From WHUA01 sp964585785 (GTDB lineage Bacteria > Pseudomonadota > Alphaproteobacteria > UBA8366), in assembly GCA_964585785.1 (NCBI GenBank), contig CAZPFL010000005.1:1-55856 (forward strand): DNA of 55,856 nucleotides, in the 5' to 3' direction. The position numbers and the translations under genes are program-made. Below the pieces are notes generated by a model. The model made no database searches. It worked only from the letters and a program-made list of their open reading frames with translations, and was not told where the DNA came from. Positions 16,918 through 24,658 of this stretch are shown here, in pieces. The stretch's first letter is position 1. Each line of letters opens with the position of its first letter.

Positions 16918-17100
16918 GGAACGAATATTCCGCGGCTTCGTTCCGGCTACAAAACGGTGTCCAGCCGGCGGCGACGGCAATTCACGTGTGATTGGGAAAT
17001 AGCGATCGGCGCAACAGAACCAGATAAAATACCTAATTCAATCCGTGTCACACGGATATGGCTAGCATCTATCCATGAAGTTGTCAGTGACCGCGGTCAC
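16918..17100. repeat. Three palindromes in a convergent intergenic region
   Basis: Between xthA and the converging CNBD gene are three perfect inverted repeats. GGAACGAA-N11-TTCGTTCC lies at 16918-16944, ATCCGTGTCACACGGAT at 17041-17057 and GTGACCGCGGTCAC at 17087-17100. The first could act as a terminator hairpin but has no T-run. The other two look like protein-binding dyads. No gene is seen in the interval. Confidence 0.6.
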
Positions 17101-17116
17101 CGTCGGCGGGAAATTT

Positions 17117-17602
17117 TTATGCCGCCCCCGCGGCGCCGAGCCGGGCGTGCGCTTCGCGCAGCCGCGCGGTCGTCACCTCGAGACGGCGCGCCAGCTCGCG
17201 CATCATTTCGACGGCCATCTCGGGGAATTCCGCGAGCAGGGTGAAGAAGCGGTCCTTGGTGATGCGGAGCGCCACCAGCTCGCCGGCGGCCTTGACCGTG
17301 GCCGTGCGGGGCACGTCGCAAAGGATCGCGATTTCGCCCACGATCTCGTGTTCGTTGATGGTGGCAATCTCCAGGTTGCCGGTCGGCGTCTCGATTTCGA
17401 CCGTGGCGGAGCCGCTGAGAATGAAATAGGCGGCATCCCCCGCCTGCCCTTGCTTGAACAGCACGTCGTCCGCCGCGAAGACCAGGCGGTCGCTGGTAAA
17501 GGCCAAAAGCTTGAGGCGCGCCGGATCGATCTTCGAAAACAGCGGCACCCGGCGCAGCAGATGGACTTCTTCCTGCAGGGTCATGGCCGTTCCCTCTTTC
17601 AT
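17117..17602 (-). CDS. Cyclic-nucleotide-binding domain protein
   Basis: 161-residue protein made almost entirely of one CNBD. FKQGQAGDAAYFILSGSATVEIETPTGNLEIATINEHEIVGEIAILCDVPRTATVKA spans residues about 49-105. The phosphate-binding cassette reads EIVGEIAILCDVPRTATV (standard FGExALL..RxAT). A helical tail (MMRELARRLEVTTARLREAHARL) follows, with no helix-turn-helix or enzyme domain. The ATG overlaps the stop of the ABC gene (ATGA), so the two are coupled; ATG 17584 is an alternative start. It probably reports cAMP or cGMP levels to the ABC protein or to the glycan locus, an inference from coupling. Confidence 0.88.
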   Translation of the reverse strand: MKEGTAMTLQEEVHLLRRVPLFSKIDPARLKLLAFTSDRLVFAADDVLFKQGQAGDAAYFILSGSATVEIETPTGNLEIATINEHEIVGEIAILCDVPRTATVKAAGELVALRITKDRFFTLLAEFPEMAVEMMRELARRLEVTTARLREAHARLGAAGAA

Positions 17603-20256
17603 GCCACGTCCAAAAGCCGGGACAGGTTGCCGCCGGCCTCCGAAAGCGTCTCGAAGCTGCCTTGCTCCGCGACCTTGCCGTCCTTCATGACAATGATTTG
17701 GTCAAACTCGCGCCCGGCGACAAGGCGGTTGGTCACCCAGACGACGATCCGGCCTTGGCATTCTGCCAGCACGTTGTGCAGCACGCGCCGCTGGCTCTGG
17801 GCGTCGAACACCTCGACCGCCTCATTGACGACCAGAAGATCGGGCCGCTTCAACAGCGCCCGGCCGAGCGCGACCTTCTGGCGCTGCATGAAGGAGAGCC
17901 GCGCCCCGCCGATGCCGACCGGCGCGTGCAGCCCGACCTCGATGATCGTCTCGCGCAGGGCGAGATCGTCGACGACGGTCTGGAGGAGCTTGCCCACCGT
18001 CTGCTCCGCATAGGCCTGGCCGTGCACCAGCTTGCCGAACAGGATGTTGTCCTGGATCGTCGCCGCTGCGTTGTAGCTCTGCTCGTCGAAGAAGGCGATC
18101 GCGCCCTTGAGCGCGGCCGGCAGGCCCTCCGCGAAGGCATGGCGCGCCGCCAGGATGCGCTCCTGCATCGACGCATCGATCAGGCCGAGCCGGTGCCGCT
18201 CCGCGATCAGCATGAAAGGCAGCGAGAGTAGCCGCAGCCGATCCTCATGCGACAGCGCCATGCCGCGCGACGCCTGCGTCACCAGCTGACGGTAGGCCGG
18301 CAGGTCGTGCGACGCGATGAAGCTGTATTGTTGGAAGAACTCATGGTCCGCCGGCAGGTCCGCGAATATCTCGATCATCGTCTCGGCAACCTTGCGGCCA
18401 ATCTCGATGAAATCGGCCGTCAGCCCGGCCCGATCGAGGACGCTCTGGACATAGGGATGCTCGGCGAGACGGTCCATGTCGAAGCGCATGTCGAGCGGCG
18501 CGCCGAAGAGCAAGTTTTCGCCCACCGTCGCGTTCCCGTTGTAACGCGTCTTGTCGAAGGGCTCGACGAGATGAGCCACCGCCGGGTCCTTCATACGGCT
18601 TCGCATCGCGCTGCGGGCGCGCAGGATCTTGGCGGCCGTCTCCGCGTGAATGTCGGGGTCGATGCAGCCGCGCAGCCCCATGGCATAGACGTCTTCGTCG
18701 AGATCGACGATGCCGAGCACCTCGACGGTGCGCCGACGCAGCGCGTCCGGGCCATCGACCGCCGCCGCGCCGTAGTCGATCCAGTCGGCGCCATAGTCGA
18801 AAGGTGAGTTGCCGGTGCGGGTCGCCTCATCCAACGCCGCCCCATGGCGCGTGGCAGTTCCACCCTCGGAGCCGGATTCCAGCGCCGGGGGATGATTCTT
18901 GAGGCCGTAAATCAGGTTCTCGCCGACGCTGGCGTTATTCAGATGCGTGTTGGCGCCGACATAGCCGACCCGCCGGCCTGTCGCCGCCCAGGGCAGACTT
19001 GCAAGGTCGCGCCCGCCAATCACGATCTTGCCGTGGGTCGGCCCCTGCAGGCGGGCAAGCAGCATGGCGAGCTCGCTCTTGCCGCTCGCGGCGTCGCCGA
19101 TGATCGCCGCATGGCTCGCGGCGGGCAGCGTCAGCGACGCGCCGTCAAGCCGGCGCACGCCGTCCTCGTCGATCAGGGTCACATTGACCACCGTCTCGCC
19201 GTCGAGGCGCAGCGTCCCCGCTCCTTCGTCCAGCCCCGGCGTCATGACCATGAGATCCGCCGGGTTGAATTGCTCGATCACCTGTTCGTATTTGACCTTC
19301 ACGTCCTCTTTCTGCTGGTACCAGACCAGCATTTCCCGCCAGGGTCCGGCGAGGTCCTTATACGCGGCCAGCACGGCGATCAGCGCGCCCAGCGTCAAAT
19401 CCCCGTCGATCACCAGGTACCCGCCGATCGAGAAGAAGAAGAATGGCGTCAGTTTGTCGATGAAGTTATTGATGAACTTGATGAAAAACTTGCGTCGGAA
19501 AATCTCGAACCGGATCGAATAGATCCGCCCGAGCCGCTGGGTGAAGCGGGCAAGCTCAAACGCCAGGGTATCGTTGGCGCGGACTTCGACGATGCCGAGC
19601 ACGGACTCGCCGATATGGTCCGACAGGCGGCGGACATTCTGGATGCGCTGTTTAGCGAGCCGGTTCACACGGCGCTGCATTTTCGGGATCAGGTAAATCT
19701 GAAACGGGTAGAAGAGGATCGCCGCGAGGCCGAGCAGCGGGTCTTGCAGGACGATAAAGCTCAGGATGATCACCAGCTGCCCGCCGAAGAACATCGGGTC
19801 GGCGTAAGCGGTGCCGATAAATCCGCCGAGCGGCTCGACCTCGGCGGTGATGATGGGAATGATCTCGCCCTGGCCGAGCCTGCGGAAGCGCGGCAGCGGG
19901 AAACGCAGCATCCGCTCGTAAAGCTGATACCGCAGGCGGCGCAGCAACCGCTCGCCGAGCTGCCCCTTGAACACGTTGATATGGTACTTGAACGCCCCAT
20001 TCACGAGGACGAGGAGCAGGTAGGTGAAGCTCAGAATGAGCAGATACTCGATCTGCGAGCTGTCCACCTCGGTCTTGAAGCCCATCAGCCGAAGCGTGAA
20101 GGGCGGGCCATGGCCTTGAATCGCCTCGTTGACGATGATCTTCGGCAACTCCAGCGACATGAATAGAAAGGGATAGGAGGCGACCGTAACGACCACCAGA
20201 TACAGCTGCTGCGGTGAGCTGTACCGCAGAATATATCGGAAGATCGAGTTTTCCAT
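17599..20256 (-). CDS. Atypical ABC exporter-like protein with expanded, degenerate ATPase domain
   Basis: 885-residue inner-membrane protein. Residues 1-330 form a type I ABC exporter TM domain of about six helices. The nucleotide-binding domain starts near 350 and has Walker A GDAASGKS at about 385. It is much longer than normal because about 300 residues separate Walker A from the signature. In that stretch the motif that follows a Q-loop appears three times: NASVGENLIYGL (about 438), NATVGENLLFGA (about 572) and AATIQDNILFGK (about 729). The signature is LSFMQRQ, Walker B is LLVVNEAVEVFD (Asp to Asn), and the H-loop reads VWVTNRL (His to Asn). Start MENSIFRYIL at ATG 20256 is favoured over ATG 20295. 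It diverges from the glycosyltransferase operon. Confidence 0.88.
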   Translation of the reverse strand: MENSIFRYILRYSSPQQLYLVVVTVASYPFLFMSLELPKIIVNEAIQGHGPPFTLRLMGFKTEVDSSQIEYLLILSFTYLLLVLVNGAFKYHINVFKGQLGERLLRRLRYQLYERMLRFPLPRFRRLGQGEIIPIITAEVEPLGGFIGTAYADPMFFGGQLVIILSFIVLQDPLLGLAAILFYPFQIYLIPKMQRRVNRLAKQRIQNVRRLSDHIGESVLGIVEVRANDTLAFELARFTQRLGRIYSIRFEIFRRKFFIKFINNFIDKLTPFFFFSIGGYLVIDGDLTLGALIAVLAAYKDLAGPWREMLVWYQQKEDVKVKYEQVIEQFNPADLMVMTPGLDEGAGTLRLDGETVVNVTLIDEDGVRRLDGASLTLPAASHAAIIGDAASGKSELAMLLARLQGPTHGKIVIGGRDLASLPWAATGRRVGYVGANTHLNNASVGENLIYGLKNHPPALESGSEGGTATRHGAALDEATRTGNSPFDYGADWIDYGAAAVDGPDALRRRTVEVLGIVDLDEDVYAMGLRGCIDPDIHAETAAKILRARSAMRSRMKDPAVAHLVEPFDKTRYNGNATVGENLLFGAPLDMRFDMDRLAEHPYVQSVLDRAGLTADFIEIGRKVAETMIEIFADLPADHEFFQQYSFIASHDLPAYRQLVTQASRGMALSHEDRLRLLSLPFMLIAERHRLGLIDASMQERILAARHAFAEGLPAALKGAIAFFDEQSYNAAATIQDNILFGKLVHGQAYAEQTVGKLLQTVVDDLALRETIIEVGLHAPVGIGGARLSFMQRQKVALGRALLKRPDLLVVNEAVEVFDAQSQRRVLHNVLAECQGRIVVWVTNRLVAGREFDQIIVMKDGKVAEQGSFETLSEAGGNLSRLLDVA

Positions 20257-20307
20257 GGATCGCAGACCGGCCGCCCTCCGGTAAGCCGCAAACATGCGGC
20301 ATGCCGC

Positions 20308-20324
20308 TTAAAATTAACTTAACC
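20308..20324 (+). promoter_or_regulatory. CtrA-type box in divergent promoter region
   Basis: TTAAAATTAACTTAACC contains TTAA-N7-TTAAC, the full CtrA consensus. It sits in the 171-base region between the divergent ABC gene and the first glycosyltransferase. A 12-base palindrome GCGGCATGCCGC lies immediately left of it (20296-20307). Confidence 0.5.
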
Positions 20325-20427
20325 CACGGTGGAACTAGGGTAAATGCGCCCTTTGGCGGCCCGAACAGCCCTTTTGTCGGAGCGGGACCCGTGCCATAGT
20401 CCGCCAGCTTCGACGGGGGTTTTCGCG

Positions 20428-21657
20428 ATGGTACAGCCCGGACGGCGCAAGCGGGTGCTCGTCTACAGCCACGATTCCTTCGGTCTCGGCCATCTCAGGC
20501 GCTGCCGGGCGATCGCGCAGGGGCTCGTCGCCGCGGACCCGGAGGTATCGGTCCTGATCCTCTCCGGCTCCCCGATCATCGGCCGCTTCGATTTCGGCGA
20601 GCGCATCGATTTCGTTCGCATTCCCGGCATCATCAAGCTCGAAAACGGCGAATACACGACGCTGGCGCTTGGCACCGACCTCGAACAGACGCTGGCGATG
20701 CGCGAGGCGATCATCCGTCATACCGCGCTCGCCTACGACCCTGACCTCTTCATCGTCGACAAGGAGCCGCTCGGTCTTCGCGGCGAAGTGCGCGAGACGC
20801 TCATGCTGCTGCGCGGCCGCGGCTGTCCCGTCGCGCTTGGTCTGCGCGACGTACTGGACGACCCGGCGATGCTGTCGGACGAATGGCAGCGCAAAGGCGC
20901 CGACGCGGCGCTCGCCGAGCTGTATGACGAGATCTGGGTCTACGGCCTGCCGCAGATCTGCGATCCGCTGGATGGGCTGCAGTTGCCGCTGTCGGTGCGG
21001 CGCAAAACGGCATTTACCGGATACATCCGCCGCTCGCTGCCGTCGCCGGCAATCCCCGCGAACAACGCGGCGGCACATGTCTTCGGCGAAGACGAGCCTT
21101 TTCTGCTGGTTACCGCCGGCGGCGGCGGCGACGGCGACGCCATGCTGGATTGGGTCCTGCGTGCCTACGAGTCCGGCGCCGCGCTGCCCTGCCGGCCGCT
21201 CTTCGTGCTTGGGCCGTTCATGCCGGCCGACCGCCAGCAGCATCTGCGGAGCCGTATCCAGGCGGTGCCCGGCGCCGGCGCGATCACCTTCGACGCCTAC
21301 CTCGAGACGTTGATCGACCGCGCTACCGCGGTCGTGACCATGGGCGGGTACAACACCTTCTGCGAAGTGCTGTCCTTCGACAAGCCGGCGCTGATCGTGC
21401 CGCGCGAGCGGCCGCGGCAGGAACAGCGCATCCGCGCCGAACAGGCGGCCGCGCTCGGCCTCGCCACGATGCTGCGCGCAACAGGCCCGCTCGATGCAGC
21501 GACGATGGTCACCGCGCTCCGCCAGCTCAGCCAGCAACCGCCGCCGTCGCAGAGCGTCGTGCCGGGGCTGCTGGACGGGCTGGACAATGTGCAGCGGTTG
21601 GCGCGCCGGATCATGAGCCGCCCGACCGGCGCGCTCGTCGCCATCGCGGGTACCTGA
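20428..21657 (+). CDS. Predicted glycosyltransferase, MurG-like (COG4671 type)
   Basis: 409-residue GT-B-fold protein of the predicted glycosyltransferase group COG4671. RVLVYSHDSFGLGHLRRCRAIAQGL at residues 8-32 is the acceptor-side glycine loop. The C-terminal donor-binding half has LLVTAGGGGDG (about 222) and VVTMGGYNTFCEVLSFDKPALIVPRERPRQEQ (about 300-330), the MurG-like GGYNT-E motif. No TM segment or signal, so it is cytosolic or membrane-peripheral. ATG 20428 follows GGGGG. It heads a tightly packed five-gene operon. Donor and acceptor sugars are unknown. Confidence 0.85.
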   Translation: MVQPGRRKRVLVYSHDSFGLGHLRRCRAIAQGLVAADPEVSVLILSGSPIIGRFDFGERIDFVRIPGIIKLENGEYTTLALGTDLEQTLAMREAIIRHTALAYDPDLFIVDKEPLGLRGEVRETLMLLRGRGCPVALGLRDVLDDPAMLSDEWQRKGADAALAELYDEIWVYGLPQICDPLDGLQLPLSVRRKTAFTGYIRRSLPSPAIPANNAAAHVFGEDEPFLLVTAGGGGDGDAMLDWVLRAYESGAALPCRPLFVLGPFMPADRQQHLRSRIQAVPGAGAITFDAYLETLIDRATAVVTMGGYNTFCEVLSFDKPALIVPRERPRQEQRIRAEQAAALGLATMLRATGPLDAATMVTALRQLSQQPPPSQSVVPGLLDGLDNVQRLARRIMSRPTGALVAIAGT

Positions 21658-21673
21658 GGCGGAGCGCGTCGTG

Positions 21674-22930
21674 ATGACCGTTGCGATCGTCGTCAAAGGC
21701 TACCCCCGGCTCTCGGAAACCTTCATCGCGCAGGAAATCCGGGGGCTGGAAAAGCGCGGCCTCGACCTCAGGATCGTGTCGCTGCGCCATCCGACCGATC
21801 CGGCGCGCCACCCGGTCCACGACGAGATCGCCGCGCCGGTCACCTATCTTCCGGAATACCTCTGGCAGGAGCCGCTGCGCTGTTTTCGCGCCTGGCGCCG
21901 CGCGCGGAAGATGCCTGGCTACCGCGCCGCGCGCGCCGCTTTCCTCGCCGACCTCCGCCGCGATCCGACGCCGAACCGCGTCCGGCGCTTCGGTCAGGCC
22001 TGCGTCCTCGCCGCCGAGCTGGACGGACGCATCGACTGGCTGCATGCGCATTTCCTGCACACGCCCGGCTCGGTCGCCCGCTATGCCGCCCGCCTGCAGG
22101 GCCTTCCTATCAGCCTGTCCGGCCACGCCAAGGACATCTGGACCACGCCGGACTGGGATCTCGCGGCGAAGCTGCGGGACGCCGCCTGGACCGTCACCTG
22201 CAGCGAGGCCGCCGCCGCGCGGCTGCGCGCGCTTGCGCCGGGGAAGACCGTCGAGGTGATGTATCACGGCCTCGACCTGACGCGCTTTTCCCCCAACGAC
22301 CCGCCGATCGCGCCGCGTGACGGCAGCGACCCGAATGACCCGGTCCGGCTCATCGTCGTCAGCCGCGCGGTCGAGAAGAAAGGCCTCGACCTGCTGCTCG
22401 CCGCCCTGGCGACGCAGCCCCCGGCCGTGGCCTGGCGCCTTACCCATGTCGGCGGCGGCCCCGACCTGCCGGCGCTGCGCCGGCAGGCGGCAGAGCTCGG
22501 CATCGCGGAGCGGATCGCCTGGCTCGGCGCACAGCCGCAAACCCGGGTTCTCGCCGCGTTGCGGCAGGCGGAACTGTTCGTTCTGCCGTCGCGGATCGCG
22601 GCGAGCGGCGACCGCGACGGCCTGCCCAATGTGCTGATGGAAGCCCAGAGCCAGGCATTGCCCGTGGTGGCGACGCGGCTGTCCGCGATCCCCGAGCTGG
22701 TCCTCGACGGCGAGACGGGGCTCCTCGTCCCGCCGGACGACACGGACGCACTGGCGGACGCGCTCCGACGGCTGATCGGCGACCCCCGGCTGCGCAACGC
22801 CCTCGGCCGGGCCGGGGCGCAGCGTGTCCGCGCCCACTTCGACTGCGAGCCCTGGCTCGACCAACTGGCGGCGCGCCTCGAGCCGTCCTTGCGCACGGCC
22901 GGCCAGCGTAACGGTGCGAGGGCTGCCTGA
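21674..22930 (+). CDS. GT4-family glycosyltransferase
   Basis: 418-residue retaining glycosyltransferase of family 4. The N-terminal acceptor domain opens with VAIVVKGYPRLSETFIAQEI, the pattern of colanic-acid/exopolysaccharide transferases. WLHAHFLHTPGSVARYAA and VMYHGLDLTRFSP lie at the domain hinge. The donor site has VSRAVEKKGLDLLLAAL and the E-x7-E motif around MEAQSQALPVVATRLSAIPELV near residue 320. ATG 21674 is preceded by an in-frame GTG at 21671 and GGAG further upstream. The stop overlaps the next start (TGATG). Confidence 0.9.
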   Translation: MTVAIVVKGYPRLSETFIAQEIRGLEKRGLDLRIVSLRHPTDPARHPVHDEIAAPVTYLPEYLWQEPLRCFRAWRRARKMPGYRAARAAFLADLRRDPTPNRVRRFGQACVLAAELDGRIDWLHAHFLHTPGSVARYAARLQGLPISLSGHAKDIWTTPDWDLAAKLRDAAWTVTCSEAAAARLRALAPGKTVEVMYHGLDLTRFSPNDPPIAPRDGSDPNDPVRLIVVSRAVEKKGLDLLLAALATQPPAVAWRLTHVGGGPDLPALRRQAAELGIAERIAWLGAQPQTRVLAALRQAELFVLPSRIAASGDRDGLPNVLMEAQSQALPVVATRLSAIPELVLDGETGLLVPPDDTDALADALRRLIGDPRLRNALGRAGAQRVRAHFDCEPWLDQLAARLEPSLRTAGQRNGARAA

Positions 22931-24054
22931 TGCATGTTGCGTTCTATGCCCCGATGAAGCCGCCGGACCACCCGGTACCATCGGGCGACCGGCGCATGGC
23001 GCAGCTGCTGGTCCGCGCGCTGCGGATGGGTGGCCATCGCGTCTCGCTCGCTTCGCGCTTTCGCAGCTATGACGGCACCGGCGACGCAGGCGCGCAGCGG
23101 CGCATCCACACGGCGGCACGGCGCATCGCCGCGCGCTATGCGGCGCGACGACGGCGGGATCCGCCCGACTTGTGGTTCACCTATCACTGCTACCACAAGG
23201 CGCCCGACCACATCGGTCCGCGGGTCGCGGACGCGCTTGGCATTCCTTTGGTGATCGCCGACGCGAGCGTCGCGCCGAAACAGGCCGGCGGCCCGTGGGC
23301 GACGGGCTATGCGGCGGCGAACGCGGCGGTGCGGCGCGCCGACCGGATCATCGCCTTCGATCCGCTCGACGTTCCCTGCGTCACCGCCCTGCGCGCGGGA
23401 CAAACGCCGGTTACGACGCTGCCGCCCCTGGCCGATCCTTCGCCGGCTAAGAATGAAGCCCACAGCGCGGCCCGGCGCCAACTAGCGGCGGCGCTCGGCC
23501 TCGATCTATCCCTGCCCTGGCTCGCCGTGACGGCGATGATGCGCCCCGGCGCGAAATGTCTTTCCTACGAGGTCCTTGCGCGCGCGATGCGACGCATTGC
23601 CGACCGGCCCTGGGCGCTGCTCGTCGCGGGCGACGGCCCGGCCCGGCCCGCGGTCGAGGCGTCTTTCGCCAGACTTGATCGCGTGCGCTTCCTTGGCCAG
23701 CTCGACGAAGCGGCCGTGCGCCGCCTGCACCTTGCGGCGGATCTCACGGTCTGGCCGGCCGTCGACGAGGCGTATTGCATGGCGCTCGTCGAGGCGCAGG
23801 CCGCGGGGCTGCCAGCCGTCGCAGGCGACCGACCCGGCATTTCCGCCGTGATCGACCATGAAACGACGGGGCTGCTGACGCCCGTCGGCGACGACAGCGC
23901 CTTCGCCCGCGCCGTCGCCGCGCTGATCGACGATCCGTCGCGGCGCCAGGCCCTGGCGGCCGCCGCGGCGCGCGCCGCCCATCGTTTCGATCTCGCGCGC
24001 GCGGCGCGTCGGATCGATGCGGTGCTGGCCGACGCGCGGCAAGGCGTCCGGTGA
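22930..24054 (+). CDS. GT4-family glycosyltransferase
   Basis: 374-residue GT-B glycosyltransferase, divergent from its neighbour. MHVAFYAPMKPPDHPVPSGDRRMAQLLVRAL gives the open Gly-rich acceptor loop. LLVAGDGPARPAVEASF and EAYCMALVEAQAAGLPAVAGDRPGISAVI carry the donor-binding E-x7-E motif near residues 280-290. The ATG overlaps the preceding stop as TGATG, showing translational coupling. The middle region (LWFTYHCYHKAPDHIGPRVAD) is unlike common exopolysaccharide transferases. Substrates unknown; most likely acts on the same glycan as the neighbouring transferases. Confidence 0.87.
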   Translation: MHVAFYAPMKPPDHPVPSGDRRMAQLLVRALRMGGHRVSLASRFRSYDGTGDAGAQRRIHTAARRIAARYAARRRRDPPDLWFTYHCYHKAPDHIGPRVADALGIPLVIADASVAPKQAGGPWATGYAAANAAVRRADRIIAFDPLDVPCVTALRAGQTPVTTLPPLADPSPAKNEAHSAARRQLAAALGLDLSLPWLAVTAMMRPGAKCLSYEVLARAMRRIADRPWALLVAGDGPARPAVEASFARLDRVRFLGQLDEAAVRRLHLAADLTVWPAVDEAYCMALVEAQAAGLPAVAGDRPGISAVIDHETTGLLTPVGDDSAFARAVAALIDDPSRRQALAAAAARAAHRFDLARAARRIDAVLADARQGVR

Positions 24055-24061
24055 CGCGGCC

Positions 24062-24658
24062 ATGACCAAGCTCGTGCTCATCCGCCACGGATCGACCGAC
24101 TGGAACGAAAGCCGGCTGGTCCAGGGCCGCAGCGACATCGCCTTAAGCGCCGGCGGACGCGCCGAGGTCGAGACCTGGCAACTGCCGGCCGAGTTCACGT
24201 CTTTCGATTGGGTCGCGAGTCCGCTCCGGCGCGCCCGAGAAACGGCGGAGATCCTGCGCGGCGCGCCCGTTCCGACCGACGAAAGGCTGGTCGAAATGGA
24301 CTGGGCCGATTGGGAAGGCCGCACGCTCGAGGATCTCAGGGCGGAAATCGGCCACCTGATGACCGCCTGGGAAGCGCGCGGCCTCGACTTTCGCGCCCCC
24401 GGCGGCGAGAGCCCGCGCGAGGTCCAGGCGCGGCTGCGGCCCTTCCTGGTGGAGCGCGCGCGGGCGAAACGGCCGACGGTCGCGGTCTGCCACCGGGGTG
24501 TCATCCGCGCGGTCTACGCGCTGGCGATCTCTTGGGACATGACCAGCAAGGCGCCGCGCCGGCTGGCAGACGGCTGCGCGCAGGTCTTCACGCTGGCCGA
24601 GGACGGCACGCCCAGCGTGCACGAGCTCGACCGGCCGCTCGACGCGGGATCGTCATGA
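24062..24658 (+). CDS. Histidine phosphatase (phosphoglycerate mutase-like)
   Basis: 198-residue branch-1 histidine phosphatase. The catalytic RHG is in LVLIRHGSTDWNE (residues 4-16), the second Arg in SPLRRARETAEIL, the acid in VEMDWADWEGRT and the second His in AVCHRGVIRAVYAL. All four catalytic positions are present. It starts 7 bases after the GT4 gene and overlaps the next by ATGA. Within a glycosyltransferase operon it may dephosphorylate a sugar phosphate or lipid-linked intermediate, as CobC/GpmB-like enzymes do for other metabolites; this is inference. Confidence 0.9.
   Translation: MTKLVLIRHGSTDWNESRLVQGRSDIALSAGGRAEVETWQLPAEFTSFDWVASPLRRARETAEILRGAPVPTDERLVEMDWADWEGRTLEDLRAEIGHLMTAWEARGLDFRAPGGESPREVQARLRPFLVERARAKRPTVAVCHRGVIRAVYALAISWDMTSKAPRRLADGCAQVFTLAEDGTPSVHELDRPLDAGSS

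Noticed and set aside
24208..24654. Upstream extension of the second COG4671-type transferase
   Set aside because: The extension overlaps the histidine phosphatase gene in another frame. The family N-terminus (RVLFYVQHLLGIGH) begins right after ATG 24655, which overlaps the phosphatase stop.
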